DNA of 64,000 nucleotides, from NCBI RefSeq assembly GCF_038237375.1, contig NZ_CP151273.1, forward strand, positions 3,038,001-3,102,000, given 5' to 3'. The stretch comes from Alcaligenes sp. SDU_A2 (lineage in GTDB: Bacteria > Pseudomonadota > Gammaproteobacteria > Burkholderiales > Burkholderiaceae_B). Shown here in pieces: positions 31,713 through 42,770 of this stretch (the stretch's first letter is position 1; every line of letters starts with the position of its first letter). The position numbers and the translations under genes were made by a program. A model generated the notes under the pieces. It was given only the letters and a program-made list of their open reading frames with translations. It was not told where the DNA came from and searched no databases.

Positions 31713-32762
31713 TCAACCTTTGAAGCTGGGCGGCTGCGGCGGCTGCGACAGACCGAACATGCGCCAGTACACCCACACATTGAAAATCAGCGTGATCGGC
31801 AAGGCAATAATAATGGCCGACAAAATCAAGGCCAGCGACGGCACCGACGCGGCCGCATCCCAAATGGTCATTTCGTCAAGAATTAAATAGGGAAAGAAGC
31901 TGAAAGCCAGCCCCCCCATGACCGAAACCATGACGAACAAGGTCAGCAGAAAAGGCAGTGCCGTGGTCCTGTAGCTGCTGTTGATCATGCGCTGTAGGCT
32001 CATTTCGATAGACACGAAACTGATCAGGATGACGGCCCACAGAAGCAGAACCAATCCCCAATAAGGGCCGTCGGTCCATTTCAGCAAGACACCGGCATTG
32101 ACAAAGGCCAACACCACCGACACGCCCACGGCCCCGGCGGCAAACCAGCGCACCGAACGCCGCCCCCAACTGACGGCGCGTGCGCGCAACTCGCCCGCCT
32201 CGCGCATGATCAACCAACTGGCCCCCAACAAGCAGTATGCAGCGACGGCACAAAAACCCATGAAAACGGAAAACCAGACATAGCCCGCGTCGCTCTGAAA
32301 GCCGACAGCGACCTGCGCCAGCAGCACGCCGTGCGAAAATGCGGTAATAAGCGAGCCCAGGGCAAAGCCGGTCTGCCAGCGCGATTGCAGCTCCAGCGGC
32401 GCACGCATGCGCAACTCGAACGACACCGAGCGCATGAACACCCCCACCCCCAACGCGCAAAGCGGTCCATACAATTGCCCCATGACCGCGCCCCATGCCT
32501 TGGGAAAGGCACATACAAACAAGCCCAGGCCCAAAAACAGCCAGAACTCGTTTGCGTCACGCCACGGACTGAGCAAAGACAACATGCGCGGCCGCAAAGA
32601 CTCGGGGGCCAGCAAAGACAGGCAACCCACGCCGATGTCAAAACCATCGAGGACCGTACCGGCCACAATGATCAAGAAAAACAGGGCCAGAAAGGCCAGC
32701 GGCATCCAAAAGACGGGATCGTGGGCACCGATGCCCACGGCATTGGCAAAAGAATCAATCAT
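31713..32762 (-). CDS. Cytochrome bd subunit II-like protein (CydB family)
   Basis: The 349-residue membrane protein matches CydB from end to end. It has VLDGFDIGVGCLS in the first helix, SPWRDANEFWLFLGLG (compare PHWDGNQVWL in E. coli), MTIWDAAS near the end and WVYWRMFG in the last helix. In cytochrome bd this subunit supports subunit I and does not bind the catalytic haems itself. It overlaps the cydA-like gene by ATGA, so the two are made together. Because the partner has lost the haem ligands, oxidase activity is doubtful and I give no cydB symbol. The start at 32762 is set by this overlap. Confidence 0.85.
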   Translation of the reverse strand: MIDSFANAVGIGAHDPVFWMPLAFLALFFLIIVAGTVLDGFDIGVGCLSLLAPESLRPRMLSLLSPWRDANEFWLFLGLGLFVCAFPKAWGAVMGQLYGPLCALGVGVFMRSVSFELRMRAPLELQSRWQTGFALGSLITAFSHGVLLAQVAVGFQSDAGYVWFSVFMGFCAVAAYCLLGASWLIMREAGELRARAVSWGRRSVRWFAAGAVGVSVVLAFVNAGVLLKWTDGPYWGLVLLLWAVILISFVSIEMSLQRMINSSYRTTALPFLLTLFVMVSVMGGLAFSFFPYLILDEMTIWDAAASVPSLALILSAIIIALPITLIFNVWVYWRMFGLSQPPQPPSFKG

Positions 32763-34099
32763 GCGCGCCCCCGATGACGAGCAACAGGCACAACGCCAAA
32801 ACGCACGACATGTCGCAGCATCTGCAAAAAGCCGACCATGCACAAGGCGTACACCAAGCCATAAGCCAGCAGGCCCAGTGCTACGGTCGCCGCGCTATTG
32901 CTGCCCTGCACCTGGGCCAGCGTAATATCGGAGCCAACCAGGTAGGGTGCAAAGCCGAACAACACGTAGGCGGCACCGGCCAGCAGCATGACCCAGCCCA
33001 GCACCGACGCCCCGACCAGGACCTGGCGCGACCGATAAGAAAGCGAATGTGGGTCCAGACCATAACGACGCGTGCGCAGCAGCGCCCATCCCAACACCAG
33101 CAGCATCAGCACTCCTGCGAGCACAGCCAGACGAAACGACCAGAACGTCAAGGCGACCGGCGGCAGCGCATGCGCGAAGCGGTCCAGGCCGATCAAGACG
33201 CCATCTGCATCCTGCCCCAGCCAGCGCCCACCCGCATGCGACCAGCGCAGCGCGCCCAGCACACCCTCTTGAACGCCGGGCGAGGCAGCTGCGAACAACA
33301 AGTCCGGCTGCACACCGCTATGCCAATAGGCCGCTGTCGCCGCCGCTTTGGCCGGCTGATGCTCGGCGGTCATGAAGCCATTGCCCACGACCATGAACAG
33401 TTGAACGCACCAGGCCCCCACGCCCAGAAAAAGAGCGGTGCGAAATGCCAACCGTTCGCTATCCGTTACAGGTCTTTGCATGGTCTGCGCGCAGCTGACT
33501 CCCAACATAAAAAAGGCTACAGTCAGTAGACTGCCCGCCAGCAGCAAGCCGCCATACCAGGGCAAGGCCGGCGTGGCCAGCACCGCCAGCCAGTCCACCA
33601 CGACATAATGCCCTTCCAGCACATCCACGCCCGTGGGCACCTGCATCCAGGCCAAAATAGCGACCAGCCAGAAAGCGGTCAAGGTCACGCCCAGCGCCAC
33701 CATGAACACGACCAAAGTATGCACCGCATTGGAGAGCATACGCTGAGCAAACAGCATCACCCCCAAAAAGCAGGACTTGAAAATGAACAGGGACAACATG
33801 GATGCGGCCAGCATGGGACCGACCACATCGCCCACCTGCTCCATCAGGCCCGGCCACACACTGCCGAACTGGATCAGCACCGGCATGGATGCAGCGAAAC
33901 TGAGTATGAACGCCAAGGCAAAGATGCGCACCCAGAAACGATAGGCCCCCATCCAGGCATGGTGCCTGCTCCCGAATGTTTTAACTCTAAAATAAAACAA
34001 CACCCAGGACAAGCCCAGTTCCAGGGCAAGGAACAGCAACATGAAGCCCAGACTAAGGAAGAACTGAGCCTGAGAAAGAGAAAGGGCGGAGTGCGTCAT
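32759..34099 (-). CDS. Cytochrome bd subunit I-like protein without haem ligands (CydA family)
   Basis: The 446-residue membrane protein aligns with E. coli CydA over its core. Examples are SLSQAQFFLS with the CydA start, LIQFGSVWP with EFQFGTNWS, VGDVVG with VGDIFG, AWMQVP with GWMQNP, and FFMLGVS with MFILGIS. By hand alignment every key residue is changed. Haem ligands H19, H186 and M393 are replaced by M20, L185 and A325. Conserved acids E99 and E107 are S100 and K108. The quinol-site E257 is A256, though K252 is kept as K251. It may therefore bind no haem. The start gives MTHSALSLSQ. It heads a tight five-gene run and is divergent from glnS. The family is certain; its function is unknown. 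Confidence 0.82.
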   Translation of the reverse strand: MTHSALSLSQAQFFLSLGFMLLFLALELGLSWVLFYFRVKTFGSRHHAWMGAYRFWVRIFALAFILSFAASMPVLIQFGSVWPGLMEQVGDVVGPMLAASMLSLFIFKSCFLGVMLFAQRMLSNAVHTLVVFMVALGVTLTAFWLVAILAWMQVPTGVDVLEGHYVVVDWLAVLATPALPWYGGLLLAGSLLTVAFFMLGVSCAQTMQRPVTDSERLAFRTALFLGVGAWCVQLFMVVGNGFMTAEHQPAKAAATAAYWHSGVQPDLLFAAASPGVQEGVLGALRWSHAGGRWLGQDADGVLIGLDRFAHALPPVALTFWSFRLAVLAGVLMLLVLGWALLRTRRYGLDPHSLSYRSRQVLVGASVLGWVMLLAGAAYVLFGFAPYLVGSDITLAQVQGSNSAATVALGLLAYGLVYALCMVGFLQMLRHVVRFGVVPVARHRGRA

Positions 34100-34248
34100 A
34101 ATGAGCGGTAGTGTAGGGCGAATCGGCGTGCCGACGCCACCGTTACGCGCAAGGTCGGCGCGACCATTTCTGTTTGCGAATACCCCAGTAAAACAAGAAC
34201 GTGGCAAAATGGCCGATTAGCCTGTCGCTTTCTTTTTTTCATACGTGT

Positions 34249-36006
<1,758 letters not shown>

Positions 36007-36036
36007 GCCCCTCATCAACGATCACCAACAACTCAA

Positions 36037-36816
36037 GTGAACGAACAGACTCACGCCAAAGGGCCACAGGCCCTGGACTTCAAGAGCGCTACCTTATATG
36101 CGGTGCGTGTGGTGCTGCGCTCGGCCGATACGGCCGAGCAACTGGCGGCGCTGGCGCAGCGCATGCAAGATGCCGGCTCCTTCTTCGAGGATGAGCCCGT
36201 CGTCATCGATGCCAGTGCCATTGCCGCCACGGTAGACTGGCCTGCCCTGATTGCCGCCTTGCGCCAGTACAAGCTGCATCCGGTCGGCGTGGTGGCCCAC
36301 CCCGACCACATCGATGCCGCCCTGGACAGCGGCCTGCCTAATGTAGAGCTGTCCAGCCCTCCGGCACGCCCACAAACCCAGGCCGCCCCCGAGCAAGATG
36401 TACCGGCACTGTCCGTCGCCCCCCAGCCGGCCACCGCGCCCCCTCAGGCTGCAGCCGCGCAGGCGGCACCGGCCATTGCTCCGGCGGCGCTCATCATCAA
36501 CCGGCAACTGCGCTCGGGCCAGCGCATCTATGCCCGCCATACCGACCTGATCGTGGTGGGTGCCGTCAGCCAGGGCGCGGAAGTCATCGCCGACGGCAAT
36601 ATTCATGTGTACGGCCCTTTGCGCGGCAAGGCCATGGCCGGTGCCCGGGGCGATACCAACGCCCGCGTATTCACGACCGAGCTGGACCCCGAACTGGTGG
36701 CCATCGCCGGGGTCTACCGCATCATCGAAACACGGCTGGACCCGCAACTGCGCAACAAGCCCGCCGTGGTGGCGCTGGACGGCGACAAGCTGCGGATAGA
36801 TCCGCTCGGTGCCTGA
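36037..36816 (+). CDS. minC: Septum site-determining protein MinC
   Basis: MinC inhibits FtsZ assembly away from mid-cell. The 259-residue protein starts with GTG. Its N-terminal FtsZ-inhibiting domain ([17 protein letters not shown]) is followed by a long Ala/Pro/Gln-rich linker (about residues 105-150), then the beta-helix domain that binds MinD ([39 protein letters not shown]). The GTG start follows glnS by 30 bases. About 200 bases separate it from minD, which is unusual since min genes are often closer. Confidence 0.95.
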   Translation: MNEQTHAKGPQALDFKSATLYAVRVVLRSADTAEQLAALAQRMQDAGSFFEDEPVVIDASAIAATVDWPALIAALRQYKLHPVGVVAHPDHIDAALDSGLPNVELSSPPARPQTQAAPEQDVPALSVAPQPATAPPQAAAAQAAPAIAPAALIINRQLRSGQRIYARHTDLIVVGAVSQGAEVIADGNIHVYGPLRGKAMAGARGDTNARVFTTELDPELVAIAGVYRIIETRLDPQLRNKPAVVALDGDKLRIDPLGA

Positions 36817-36818
36817 AG

Positions 36819-36841
36819 CCGCCGCGCGCAATGCGCGGCGG
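36819..36841. other. GC-rich hairpin in the minC-minD gap
   Basis: A 9-bp stem CCGCCGCGC/GCGCGGCGG with a 5-base loop lies two bases after the minC stop. No U tract follows on the plus strand, so it is not a classical terminator. It could reduce read-through or protect an mRNA end. The remaining 170 bases up to minD are AT-richer and probably hold a minD promoter, although I see no strong hexamer pair. Confidence 0.45.
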
Positions 36842-37016
36842 ACAAAAACAGCAGTACGAACAAAATAGTGCAGTTTTTTACGGCAAACCGGCACGAATCG
36901 ACGCAATTGATATGTTTTGTTGCGAAGCTCTAGGCGAAGTCGCAGGGCGGATGCCAAAATAGCGCCGGTTATGCTTTACGATTATGTGACTTGAAAAACA
37001 AAGGAATCCGATTGTC

Positions 37017-37832
37017 ATGGCGCGTATAGTGGTAGTGACCTCAGGCAAAGGCGGTGTGGGCAAGACCACCACCAGTGCCAGTTTTGCATCCGGTCTTGCG
37101 ATGCGCGGTCACAAGACCGTCGTCATCGACTTCGACGTAGGCTTGCGTAACCTGGATCTGATCATGGGTTGCGAGCGGCGCGTCGTCTACGACTTCGTCA
37201 ATGTCATCCAGGGCGAGGCCACCTTGAATCAGGCCTTGATCCGTGACAAACAGCTGGAAAATCTGTTTATCCTGCCCGCTTCGCAAACCCGCGACAAAGA
37301 CGCGTTAACGCGCGAAGGCGTGGAAAAGGCCCTGGAAGAGCTCAAAGGCATGGGCTTTGAATACATTGTGTGCGACTCGCCCGCCGGCATCGAAACCGGA
37401 GCCCTGATGGCTTCGTACTTCGCCGACGACGCACTGGTGGTCACCAACCCCGAAGTGTCCTCGGTCCGCGATTCCGACCGCATTCTGGGCATTCTGGCTG
37501 CCAAGTCGCGCCGCGCCGAACAAGGCGGCGAACCCATCAAAGAGTATTTGCTCCTGACCCGCTACAGCCCCAAGCGCGTGTCCGAAGGCGAGATGCTGTC
37601 GCTGCAGGACGTCGAGGACATTCTGCGCATCAAACTGATCGGCGTAACACCCGAATCGGAAACCGTGCTGCAGGCTTCCAACCAGGGCGTGCCTGTCATC
37701 CACATCCGCGAAAGCGATGTGTCCCTGGCCTATCAAGATATCGTTGCCCGTTATCTGGGCGAAGAGAAACCATTGCGCTTTGTCGATTACGAAAAACCAG
37801 GTCTGTTCAAGCGCCTGTTTGGAGGAAAGTAA
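37017..37832 (+). CDS. minD: Septum site-determining ATPase MinD
   Basis: MinD is the ParA-like ATPase that cycles on the inner membrane and carries MinC. The 271-residue protein has the deviant Walker [16 protein letters not shown] at the N terminus, switch [12 protein letters not shown] and [12 protein letters not shown]. The C-terminal amphipathic membrane helix is [12 protein letters not shown]. minE starts one base after its stop with GGAGG inside the minD end, so the two are coupled. Confidence 0.97.
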   Translation: MARIVVVTSGKGGVGKTTTSASFASGLAMRGHKTVVIDFDVGLRNLDLIMGCERRVVYDFVNVIQGEATLNQALIRDKQLENLFILPASQTRDKDALTREGVEKALEELKGMGFEYIVCDSPAGIETGALMASYFADDALVVTNPEVSSVRDSDRILGILAAKSRRAEQGGEPIKEYLLLTRYSPKRVSEGEMLSLQDVEDILRIKLIGVTPESETVLQASNQGVPVIHIRESDVSLAYQDIVARYLGEEKPLRFVDYEKPGLFKRLFGGK

Positions 37833-37833
37833 T

Positions 37834-38130
37834 ATGTCTTTCCTGTCCTTCCTGCTTGGTCACAAAAAGACGTCTGCCACGGTGGCCAAAGACCGTTTGC
37901 AGCTGATCCTCATCAACGAGCGTGGTCAAGGCGGCGTTGCCCCCGACTACCTGCCTCGCCTGCAGAAAGAGCTGGTGGAAGTCATTTCGCGCTACGTGAA
38001 AATCGACCCCGACGATATCAAGGTCAATCTTGATCGCCAGGACTCGCTGGAAGTGCTGGAAGTCAAAATAGAAATGCCGCAGGTCGATGCCGCCACCCTG
38101 GCGGGCAAATCGGCCGACGGCAAAGCCTGA
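37834..38130 (+). CDS. minE: Cell division topological factor MinE
   Basis: MinE stimulates MinD ATPase and drives pole-to-pole oscillation. The 98-residue protein starts [15 protein letters not shown] (membrane-targeting helix). The MinD-contact strand/helix [11 protein letters not shown] follows, then the dimerisation domain ([32 protein letters not shown]). ATG 37834 is preceded by GGAGGAAAG. The longer frame that starts inside minD is not real. Confidence 0.96.
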   Translation: MSFLSFLLGHKKTSATVAKDRLQLILINERGQGGVAPDYLPRLQKELVEVISRYVKIDPDDIKVNLDRQDSLEVLEVKIEMPQVDAATLAGKSADGKA

Positions 38131-38153
38131 GACCGGCATCGTCTGCCCCATGC

Positions 38154-38186
38154 AGACAAGCCGGTGCAGGTAGCGCCGGCTTGTCT
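38154..38186 (+). terminator. Hairpin terminator after minE
   Basis: A perfect 11-bp stem AGACAAGCCGG/CCGGCTTGTCT with an 11-base loop begins 24 bases after the minE stop and is followed by GTCTGTGTTAG. The tail is only partly U-rich, so termination may be incomplete or factor-assisted. Confidence 0.6.
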
Positions 38187-38420
38187 GTCTGTGTTAGTAC
38201 CTTGCGGTCTCCTTGACCCAGACTCAAGCCTGCATCAGACATAGATCAAGGGCGCACGGCATTGACGCGTTTGCGGGTGCCGCCCAAGGCCCGCAGACAA
38301 GGGATAAGGTACAATTTTCGGTTTGCAATCGGCCAGTTCCGATTTTTCTTCGCGCCAGCAGCGGTCACGGTTTGTCAGCATATCTCACCGCCCTGGCTAC
38401 TTACCCACGCGGAGGGAATC

Positions 38421-39566
38421 ATGACCGACATTGGTCGGATGGCACACGTGGTGCCGGCTCGCCCCCAGCTTCCCGTCAATGCTTATTTTGACGAAGCCCT
38501 CTTCAAGCGCGAGCAAGAACTCATTTTCAAGCAGTCATCGCTCTATATCGGCAGCGAAAAACTCGTCCCTGAAAGAGGCGACTGGCGCGCATTGGCCCAA
38601 GAAGACGGTGCGCGCGTATTGGTACGCGGCCAGAACGGTGTCGAACTGCTGTCCAATATCTGCCGCCACCGCCAGGCTTTGATGCTGGGCGGGCTGCCCG
38701 GCCAAGCAAGCGGCTCTGCGCAGGGCAATCTGGCCGGCACCGGCAATCATATCGTCTGCCCGCTGCATAACTGGACTTACGACGAGCAGGGGCAATTGTT
38801 GAGCGCACCGCGTTTTTCGGAAAAGCCCTGTCTGAACCTGCAGCGCTACCGCCTGCGCGACTGCCACGGCCTGCTGTTCGAGGGCCCCCGCGACCCTGCG
38901 GCCGACATGGCCTCCTTATTTGCCCGCCCTGAATTCGACTTTGGCGATTATGTGCTGGACCATGTCGAAATCCATCGGTGCAACTACAACTGGAAAACCT
39001 TTATCGAGGTCTACCTGGAGGACTACCACGTTGCGCCCTTCCATCCAGGCTTGGGCCAATTCGTGACCTGTGACGACTTAGAATGGGAGTTCGGCGATTG
39101 GTATAGCCTGCAACGCGTCGGCGTACACCAGGCCCTGGCCAACCCCGGATCGGAAGTCTACCGCCGTTGGCATGACAATCTACTCGCCTACCGCAGCGGC
39201 CAGACACCTGATTTCGGCGCGGTATGGCTGACCTACTTCCCCACCCACATGATCGAGCTCTACCCGCATGTGCTGGTTCTGTCCACGCTATATCCGAAAA
39301 GCCCACAGGAAACCATCAATGTCGTGGAGTTCTACTACCCCGAGGACATCGTGGCCTTCGAGCGCGACTTTGTGCAATCGCAACGCGCCGCCTATATGGA
39401 AACGGCCATCGAAGATGACGAAATAGCCGAGCGCATGGACGCAGGCCGCCGTGCATTGATGCAGCGCGGCATCTGCGAACACGGTCCTTACCAGTCACCC
39501 CTGGAGGACGGCATGCGCCACTTCCACGAATGGTATCGCCGGCAGATGGGCGATCCACCGTTGTAG
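38421..39566 (+). CDS. Rieske-type aromatic ring-hydroxylating oxygenase, alpha subunit
   Basis: This 381-residue protein is a Rieske non-haem iron oxygenase. The 2Fe-2S ligands are C81-x-H83 (NICRHRQ) and C113-x2-H116 (CPLHNW). The mononuclear iron histidines are H203 and H208 in LEDYHVAPFHPG. The gap between the two cluster pairs is 29 residues, longer than the usual 15-17. The extra residues are a Gly/Ala/Gln-rich loop (PGQASGSAQGNLAGTGN). ATG 38421 has GGAGGG upstream; the longer frame lacks family similarity. No reductase or ferredoxin gene is adjacent, so the electron donor is elsewhere and the substrate is unknown. Confidence 0.88.
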   Translation: MTDIGRMAHVVPARPQLPVNAYFDEALFKREQELIFKQSSLYIGSEKLVPERGDWRALAQEDGARVLVRGQNGVELLSNICRHRQALMLGGLPGQASGSAQGNLAGTGNHIVCPLHNWTYDEQGQLLSAPRFSEKPCLNLQRYRLRDCHGLLFEGPRDPAADMASLFARPEFDFGDYVLDHVEIHRCNYNWKTFIEVYLEDYHVAPFHPGLGQFVTCDDLEWEFGDWYSLQRVGVHQALANPGSEVYRRWHDNLLAYRSGQTPDFGAVWLTYFPTHMIELYPHVLVLSTLYPKSPQETINVVEFYYPEDIVAFERDFVQSQRAAYMETAIEDDEIAERMDAGRRALMQRGICEHGPYQSPLEDGMRHFHEWYRRQMGDPPL

Positions 39567-39572
39567 CAGACC

Positions 39573-39605
39573 AAAACACAACGCGAACCTCGGTTCGCGT
39601 TGTGT
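39573..39605. terminator. Bidirectional hairpin between the Rieske gene and the TRAP operon
   Basis: A 14-bp perfect stem (arms 39576-39589 and 39592-39605) with a two-base apparent loop lies between two convergent genes. On the minus strand it is followed by TTTTGG, so it best serves the TRAP operon. It may also end the rightward oxygenase transcript. Confidence 0.75.
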
Positions 39606-39681
39606 CGGCGCGCATCATGCGCCTTGACCGGGGCTGCCGCGCCCGCGACTGCCCAGGGCCAGACTAGACACGGCCTGTACC

Positions 39682-40995
39682 TTAACCCCCGGTCGACATC
39701 ATCAGGTCGGGTAGCCAGAGCACGGCCTGCGGCCAAATAATCATGCCCAGCACAAACAGCAGCATGACCAGCATAAAGGGCAGACTACCCAACATCACAT
39801 CGGTAATGGCACCACGGCCACGCACTCCCTGAACCACATACAGATTCATGCCCACGGGTGGCGTGATCAAGGATATTTCCATCATCAGCACCAGGAAAAT
39901 ACCGAACCAGACCGGATCGAAGCCGAACTGCATGACCAGAGGCACCACAATGGGCACGGTGGCAATCATCATGGACAAGGTTTCCAGAAAGCAGCCCAGT
40001 ACCAGATAGAACACTACCAACATCAAAATCAGCGTCAGCGGGCTCAATCCCAGTTCGGATACCCAGCGCGACAAGGCGGCCGGAATCCCCAGAATGCCCA
40101 CCACGTAATTCATGAAGTAGGCACCCACAATAATCAGCAGCAACATCGCCGTGGTACGGGCCATAGACAGAAAGCACTCGTGCAACATGGTCAGCGTCAA
40201 CTTGCGACGCTGCGCAGCCACCAGCAACGCCGCCACCACGCCCAAAGCGGCGGCCTCGGTAGGTGTGGCCCAACCGCTGTAGATGCTGCCCATGACGATA
40301 AAAAACACAAAGGCCGGCGGCAGCAAATCCTTCAGGGCCGCCAGCTTCTCGTCCCAGCTGGCCAGCGGCTCGCCCTGCCCCGCGACCCCGGGCTTGAACA
40401 CGGCATACAAATAGATCGTGGCGCTGAAGGCCAGGGCCAGCGCCAGGCCAGGCAAAATCCCGGCAATGAACAGCTTGCCGATGGATGTGTTGGTGATCGC
40501 GCCATAAATAATCATATTGATGCTGGGCGGAATCAGAATTCCCAGCGTCGCCCCCGCCGCCAAAGAACCTAAAGCCAGGCGCTCGTTATAGCCGCGCTGC
40601 TGAAAAGCCGGCAAGGCCACCGTGCCTATGGTGGCGGCGGTGGCCACCGACGAGCCCGACATGGCGGAAAACACCGTAGATGCACCGATATTGGTGTGCA
40701 GCAAGCCGCCCGGCAGTCGTTGCAGCCACACCGACAAGGCCCCGTACATACGCTCGGTAATGCCGCAGCGCAACAAGATCTCGCCCAGCAAAATAAACAA
40801 GGGGATGGCGGTCAGCAGAAAATCATTCAGCGTCGCCCACAGATTGTTGCCAAAGTTAAACAGCAAAGAGGTGTTCAGATACATCAACACCCCGGCCGTC
40901 GCCACCGTAAAAATGGCCACGGCGACACTGATGCCGGCCGCCAGCAACAGCAACAGCAGCGCAAAACCGCCTGCTATACCCATCAAGGTAATCAT
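39682..40995 (-). CDS. TRAP transporter large permease subunit (DctM family)
   Basis: This 437-residue inner-membrane protein is the sodium-coupled transport channel of a TRAP system. It has about 12 hydrophobic segments. DctM signatures include IPLFILLGEILLRCGI, FSAMSGSSVATAATIG, AAGATLGILIPPSINMIIYG and the later MGSIYSGWATPTEAAALG. It overlaps the small permease gene by ATGA. It belongs to an operon with a racemase-superfamily enzyme, dctP and dctQ. The substrate is unknown; a small organic acid linked to the neighbouring catabolic enzymes is likely. Confidence 0.93.
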   Translation of the reverse strand: MITLMGIAGGFALLLLLLAAGISVAVAIFTVATAGVLMYLNTSLLFNFGNNLWATLNDFLLTAIPLFILLGEILLRCGITERMYGALSVWLQRLPGGLLHTNIGASTVFSAMSGSSVATAATIGTVALPAFQQRGYNERLALGSLAAGATLGILIPPSINMIIYGAITNTSIGKLFIAGILPGLALALAFSATIYLYAVFKPGVAGQGEPLASWDEKLAALKDLLPPAFVFFIVMGSIYSGWATPTEAAALGVVAALLVAAQRRKLTLTMLHECFLSMARTTAMLLLIIVGAYFMNYVVGILGIPAALSRWVSELGLSPLTLILMLVVFYLVLGCFLETLSMMIATVPIVVPLVMQFGFDPVWFGIFLVLMMEISLITPPVGMNLYVVQGVRGRGAITDVMLGSLPFMLVMLLFVLGMIIWPQAVLWLPDLMMSTGG

Positions 40996-41615
40996 GGCTT
41001 GACCTCCATGTGTGCATCGGGGACGGGACCGGACAAGCGGGTCATCTGACTATCCTCCAAGGCCTCGTTCAGCTCTTCGTCGGTCGTCTTGGGACCCAGC
41101 AAGCCATTGAGCGCATCCACCTGACCGCCCGCCGCCAAACGCAAGCCACGGATCAGATAGCTCAAGGCCACGACAGCAAACAAGGCAAACCCTGCCACCC
41201 AAATCAACTGCGGAATCCACAACGGCGTCTCCAGCGGTGTAGAGGCACGGCTGTCGAACTCCAAGGTTTCGCGCAGCGTTGCCACGCTCTGCCAACACAG
41301 AAAGCAGGCCAGCGCCGCCATCATGGCCGCCGCAAGCACATTAAAGCCTGCCCGCAGGCGACGCCCCAGCGGGTTGATCAGCACATCCACACGGGTATGG
41401 GCCCGCATGACCAGTGCATACGACAGGCTCAGGCTGACACCAATCGCCAGGACATAGCCGCCGTACTCATCAACACCCTGAAATGAAAAACCAAAGAATT
41501 TGCGACAGATCACCTCTACCGTGATCAGAATGGACAGGATAAATGTGGCATAACCGGCCACCATGGCCGCCATCCTGACGACGAGCTGGGCCGCGCTGTT
41601 TCCGTGTTCTGACAT
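40992..41615 (-). CDS. TRAP transporter small permease subunit (DctQ family)
   Basis: The 207-residue protein has four predicted membrane helices with the DctQ pattern: an N-terminal helix ending ILITVEVICRKFFGFSFQGVDEYGGY, then ALVMRAHTRVDVLINPLGRR. It partners the DctM channel. ATG 41615 has GGGAG seven bases upstream. The C-terminal tail of about 50 residues is hydrophilic and acidic, somewhat longer than usual. It lies 54 bases after the binding-protein gene. Confidence 0.9.
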   Translation of the reverse strand: MSEHGNSAAQLVVRMAAMVAGYATFILSILITVEVICRKFFGFSFQGVDEYGGYVLAIGVSLSLSYALVMRAHTRVDVLINPLGRRLRAGFNVLAAAMMAALACFLCWQSVATLRETLEFDSRASTPLETPLWIPQLIWVAGFALFAVVALSYLIRGLRLAAGGQVDALNGLLGPKTTDEELNEALEDSQMTRLSGPVPDAHMEVKP

Positions 41616-41669
41616 AACACTTCTCCCGGATGCCCGGGCCCGGCCCGGAGCATCCTGTTTTGTTCGCAC

Positions 41670-42722
41670 TTATTGAATGGCAAAACCCGTTGCCTGGCCC
41701 ACCGTCTCGTTCCAGACCGTCTTGCACTCTTTGTAGTTGCGCGAGCAACTGGTCGCCCAGGCCGGCAATACGACCTGATTGGTCAGTTCCACGACACGTT
41801 GCCGGTTCTGCGCATCGATAGGTACTTCGCGCATGCTGTAGGCCGTATGCTGCTTGCACTCGCCCTGCCCCGTGCTGCACTGGATGGCGTCCTGGTTATT
41901 GACGCTGGCCAGATCCCACATGCTGTCGTCCATCGTTCTGAACTGGGCTTGCAGCTTGGCCTGCTGCTCCGGACTCAATTGCTTCCAGCGATCCAGATTC
42001 ATCAGGTGGCCTTGCACCGAATAGGACAGCGGCAAAGGCAAGAGTACCTTGGTCACTTCCGGCCACTTGCCGCTGTTGCCGGCGCTGGGTGCGGTCACGC
42101 CGCAGTCGGCCACGCCGCGCTGCAAGGCTAGATACACCTCGCTGAACTGCAGCGTAACGGGCGTCGCCCCCAGGCCTTCCACCAACCGCGACATGGAAGG
42201 CGTAAACACCCGCACCTTCTTACCCTTTAGATCATCCACCGAATGGATATCGCCATTGCAAAACAGCACTTGCGCGCCAAACGGCCACAATGTCAGCAAT
42301 TTGGCATTGAAGCGCTGCTGCAAGCGCTCGTCCATCTTGTCGCGAAACGCATCGACCGCCTTGCGCTGGCTCTCCAGGTCGGCGGATACACCGGCCAGAT
42401 CGATGCCTTCAAAAAAGGGATCATCCCGGGAGGCCATGCCGATCTGCACCGACATGATATCGAAGGAGCCGGAGCGCAACATACGCAAGGCGTCGGCCGC
42501 ATTCACTCCAATGGCGTCCATCGTGTTGTAGACCACGGGCACGCCCATGCTGGTCTGCAACTGCTCGAAAAAGGGCCGTTCAATCTGCTCCACATGGATT
42601 TTGTTGCCGGAAAAATTGCCGACGACACGCAGCGGCGTCTCCGCCTGACTGATCCCGCCGGCCAGCAGGCCTGCGCCCAACAGGGCACTGCCCAGGCACT
42701 TCTTGAGTTTCAGGTGTTGCAT
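41670..42722 (-). CDS. TRAP transporter substrate-binding protein (DctP family)
   Basis: This is a periplasmic solute receptor of 350 residues. The signal peptide is visible (LKKCLGSALLGAGLLAGGISQAE). The ligand-binding arginine lies in the conserved DLKGKKVRVFTPSM, followed by GATPVTLQFSEVYLALQRGVADC. Several cysteines in the C-terminal part (QCSTGQGECKQ, SCSRNYKECK) could form disulphides, which is less usual. The gene follows the racemase-like gene by 48 bases. It carries the specificity of the transporter, but the ligand cannot be read from the sequence. Confidence 0.93.
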   Translation of the reverse strand: MQHLKLKKCLGSALLGAGLLAGGISQAETPLRVVGNFSGNKIHVEQIERPFFEQLQTSMGVPVVYNTMDAIGVNAADALRMLRSGSFDIMSVQIGMASRDDPFFEGIDLAGVSADLESQRKAVDAFRDKMDERLQQRFNAKLLTLWPFGAQVLFCNGDIHSVDDLKGKKVRVFTPSMSRLVEGLGATPVTLQFSEVYLALQRGVADCGVTAPSAGNSGKWPEVTKVLLPLPLSYSVQGHLMNLDRWKQLSPEQQAKLQAQFRTMDDSMWDLASVNNQDAIQCSTGQGECKQHTAYSMREVPIDAQNRQRVVELTNQVVLPAWATSCSRNYKECKTVWNETVGQATGFAIQ

Positions 42723-42770
42723 GGTGTCTCCTCCTTGCTTGTGATCCTGATAAATAAGTCCGGCGCGGCT

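Noticed and set aside
32759-34099. Simple annotation as functional cytochrome bd oxidase subunit I
   Set aside because: The haem-ligand and quinol-site residues are missing by alignment, so only family membership is claimed.
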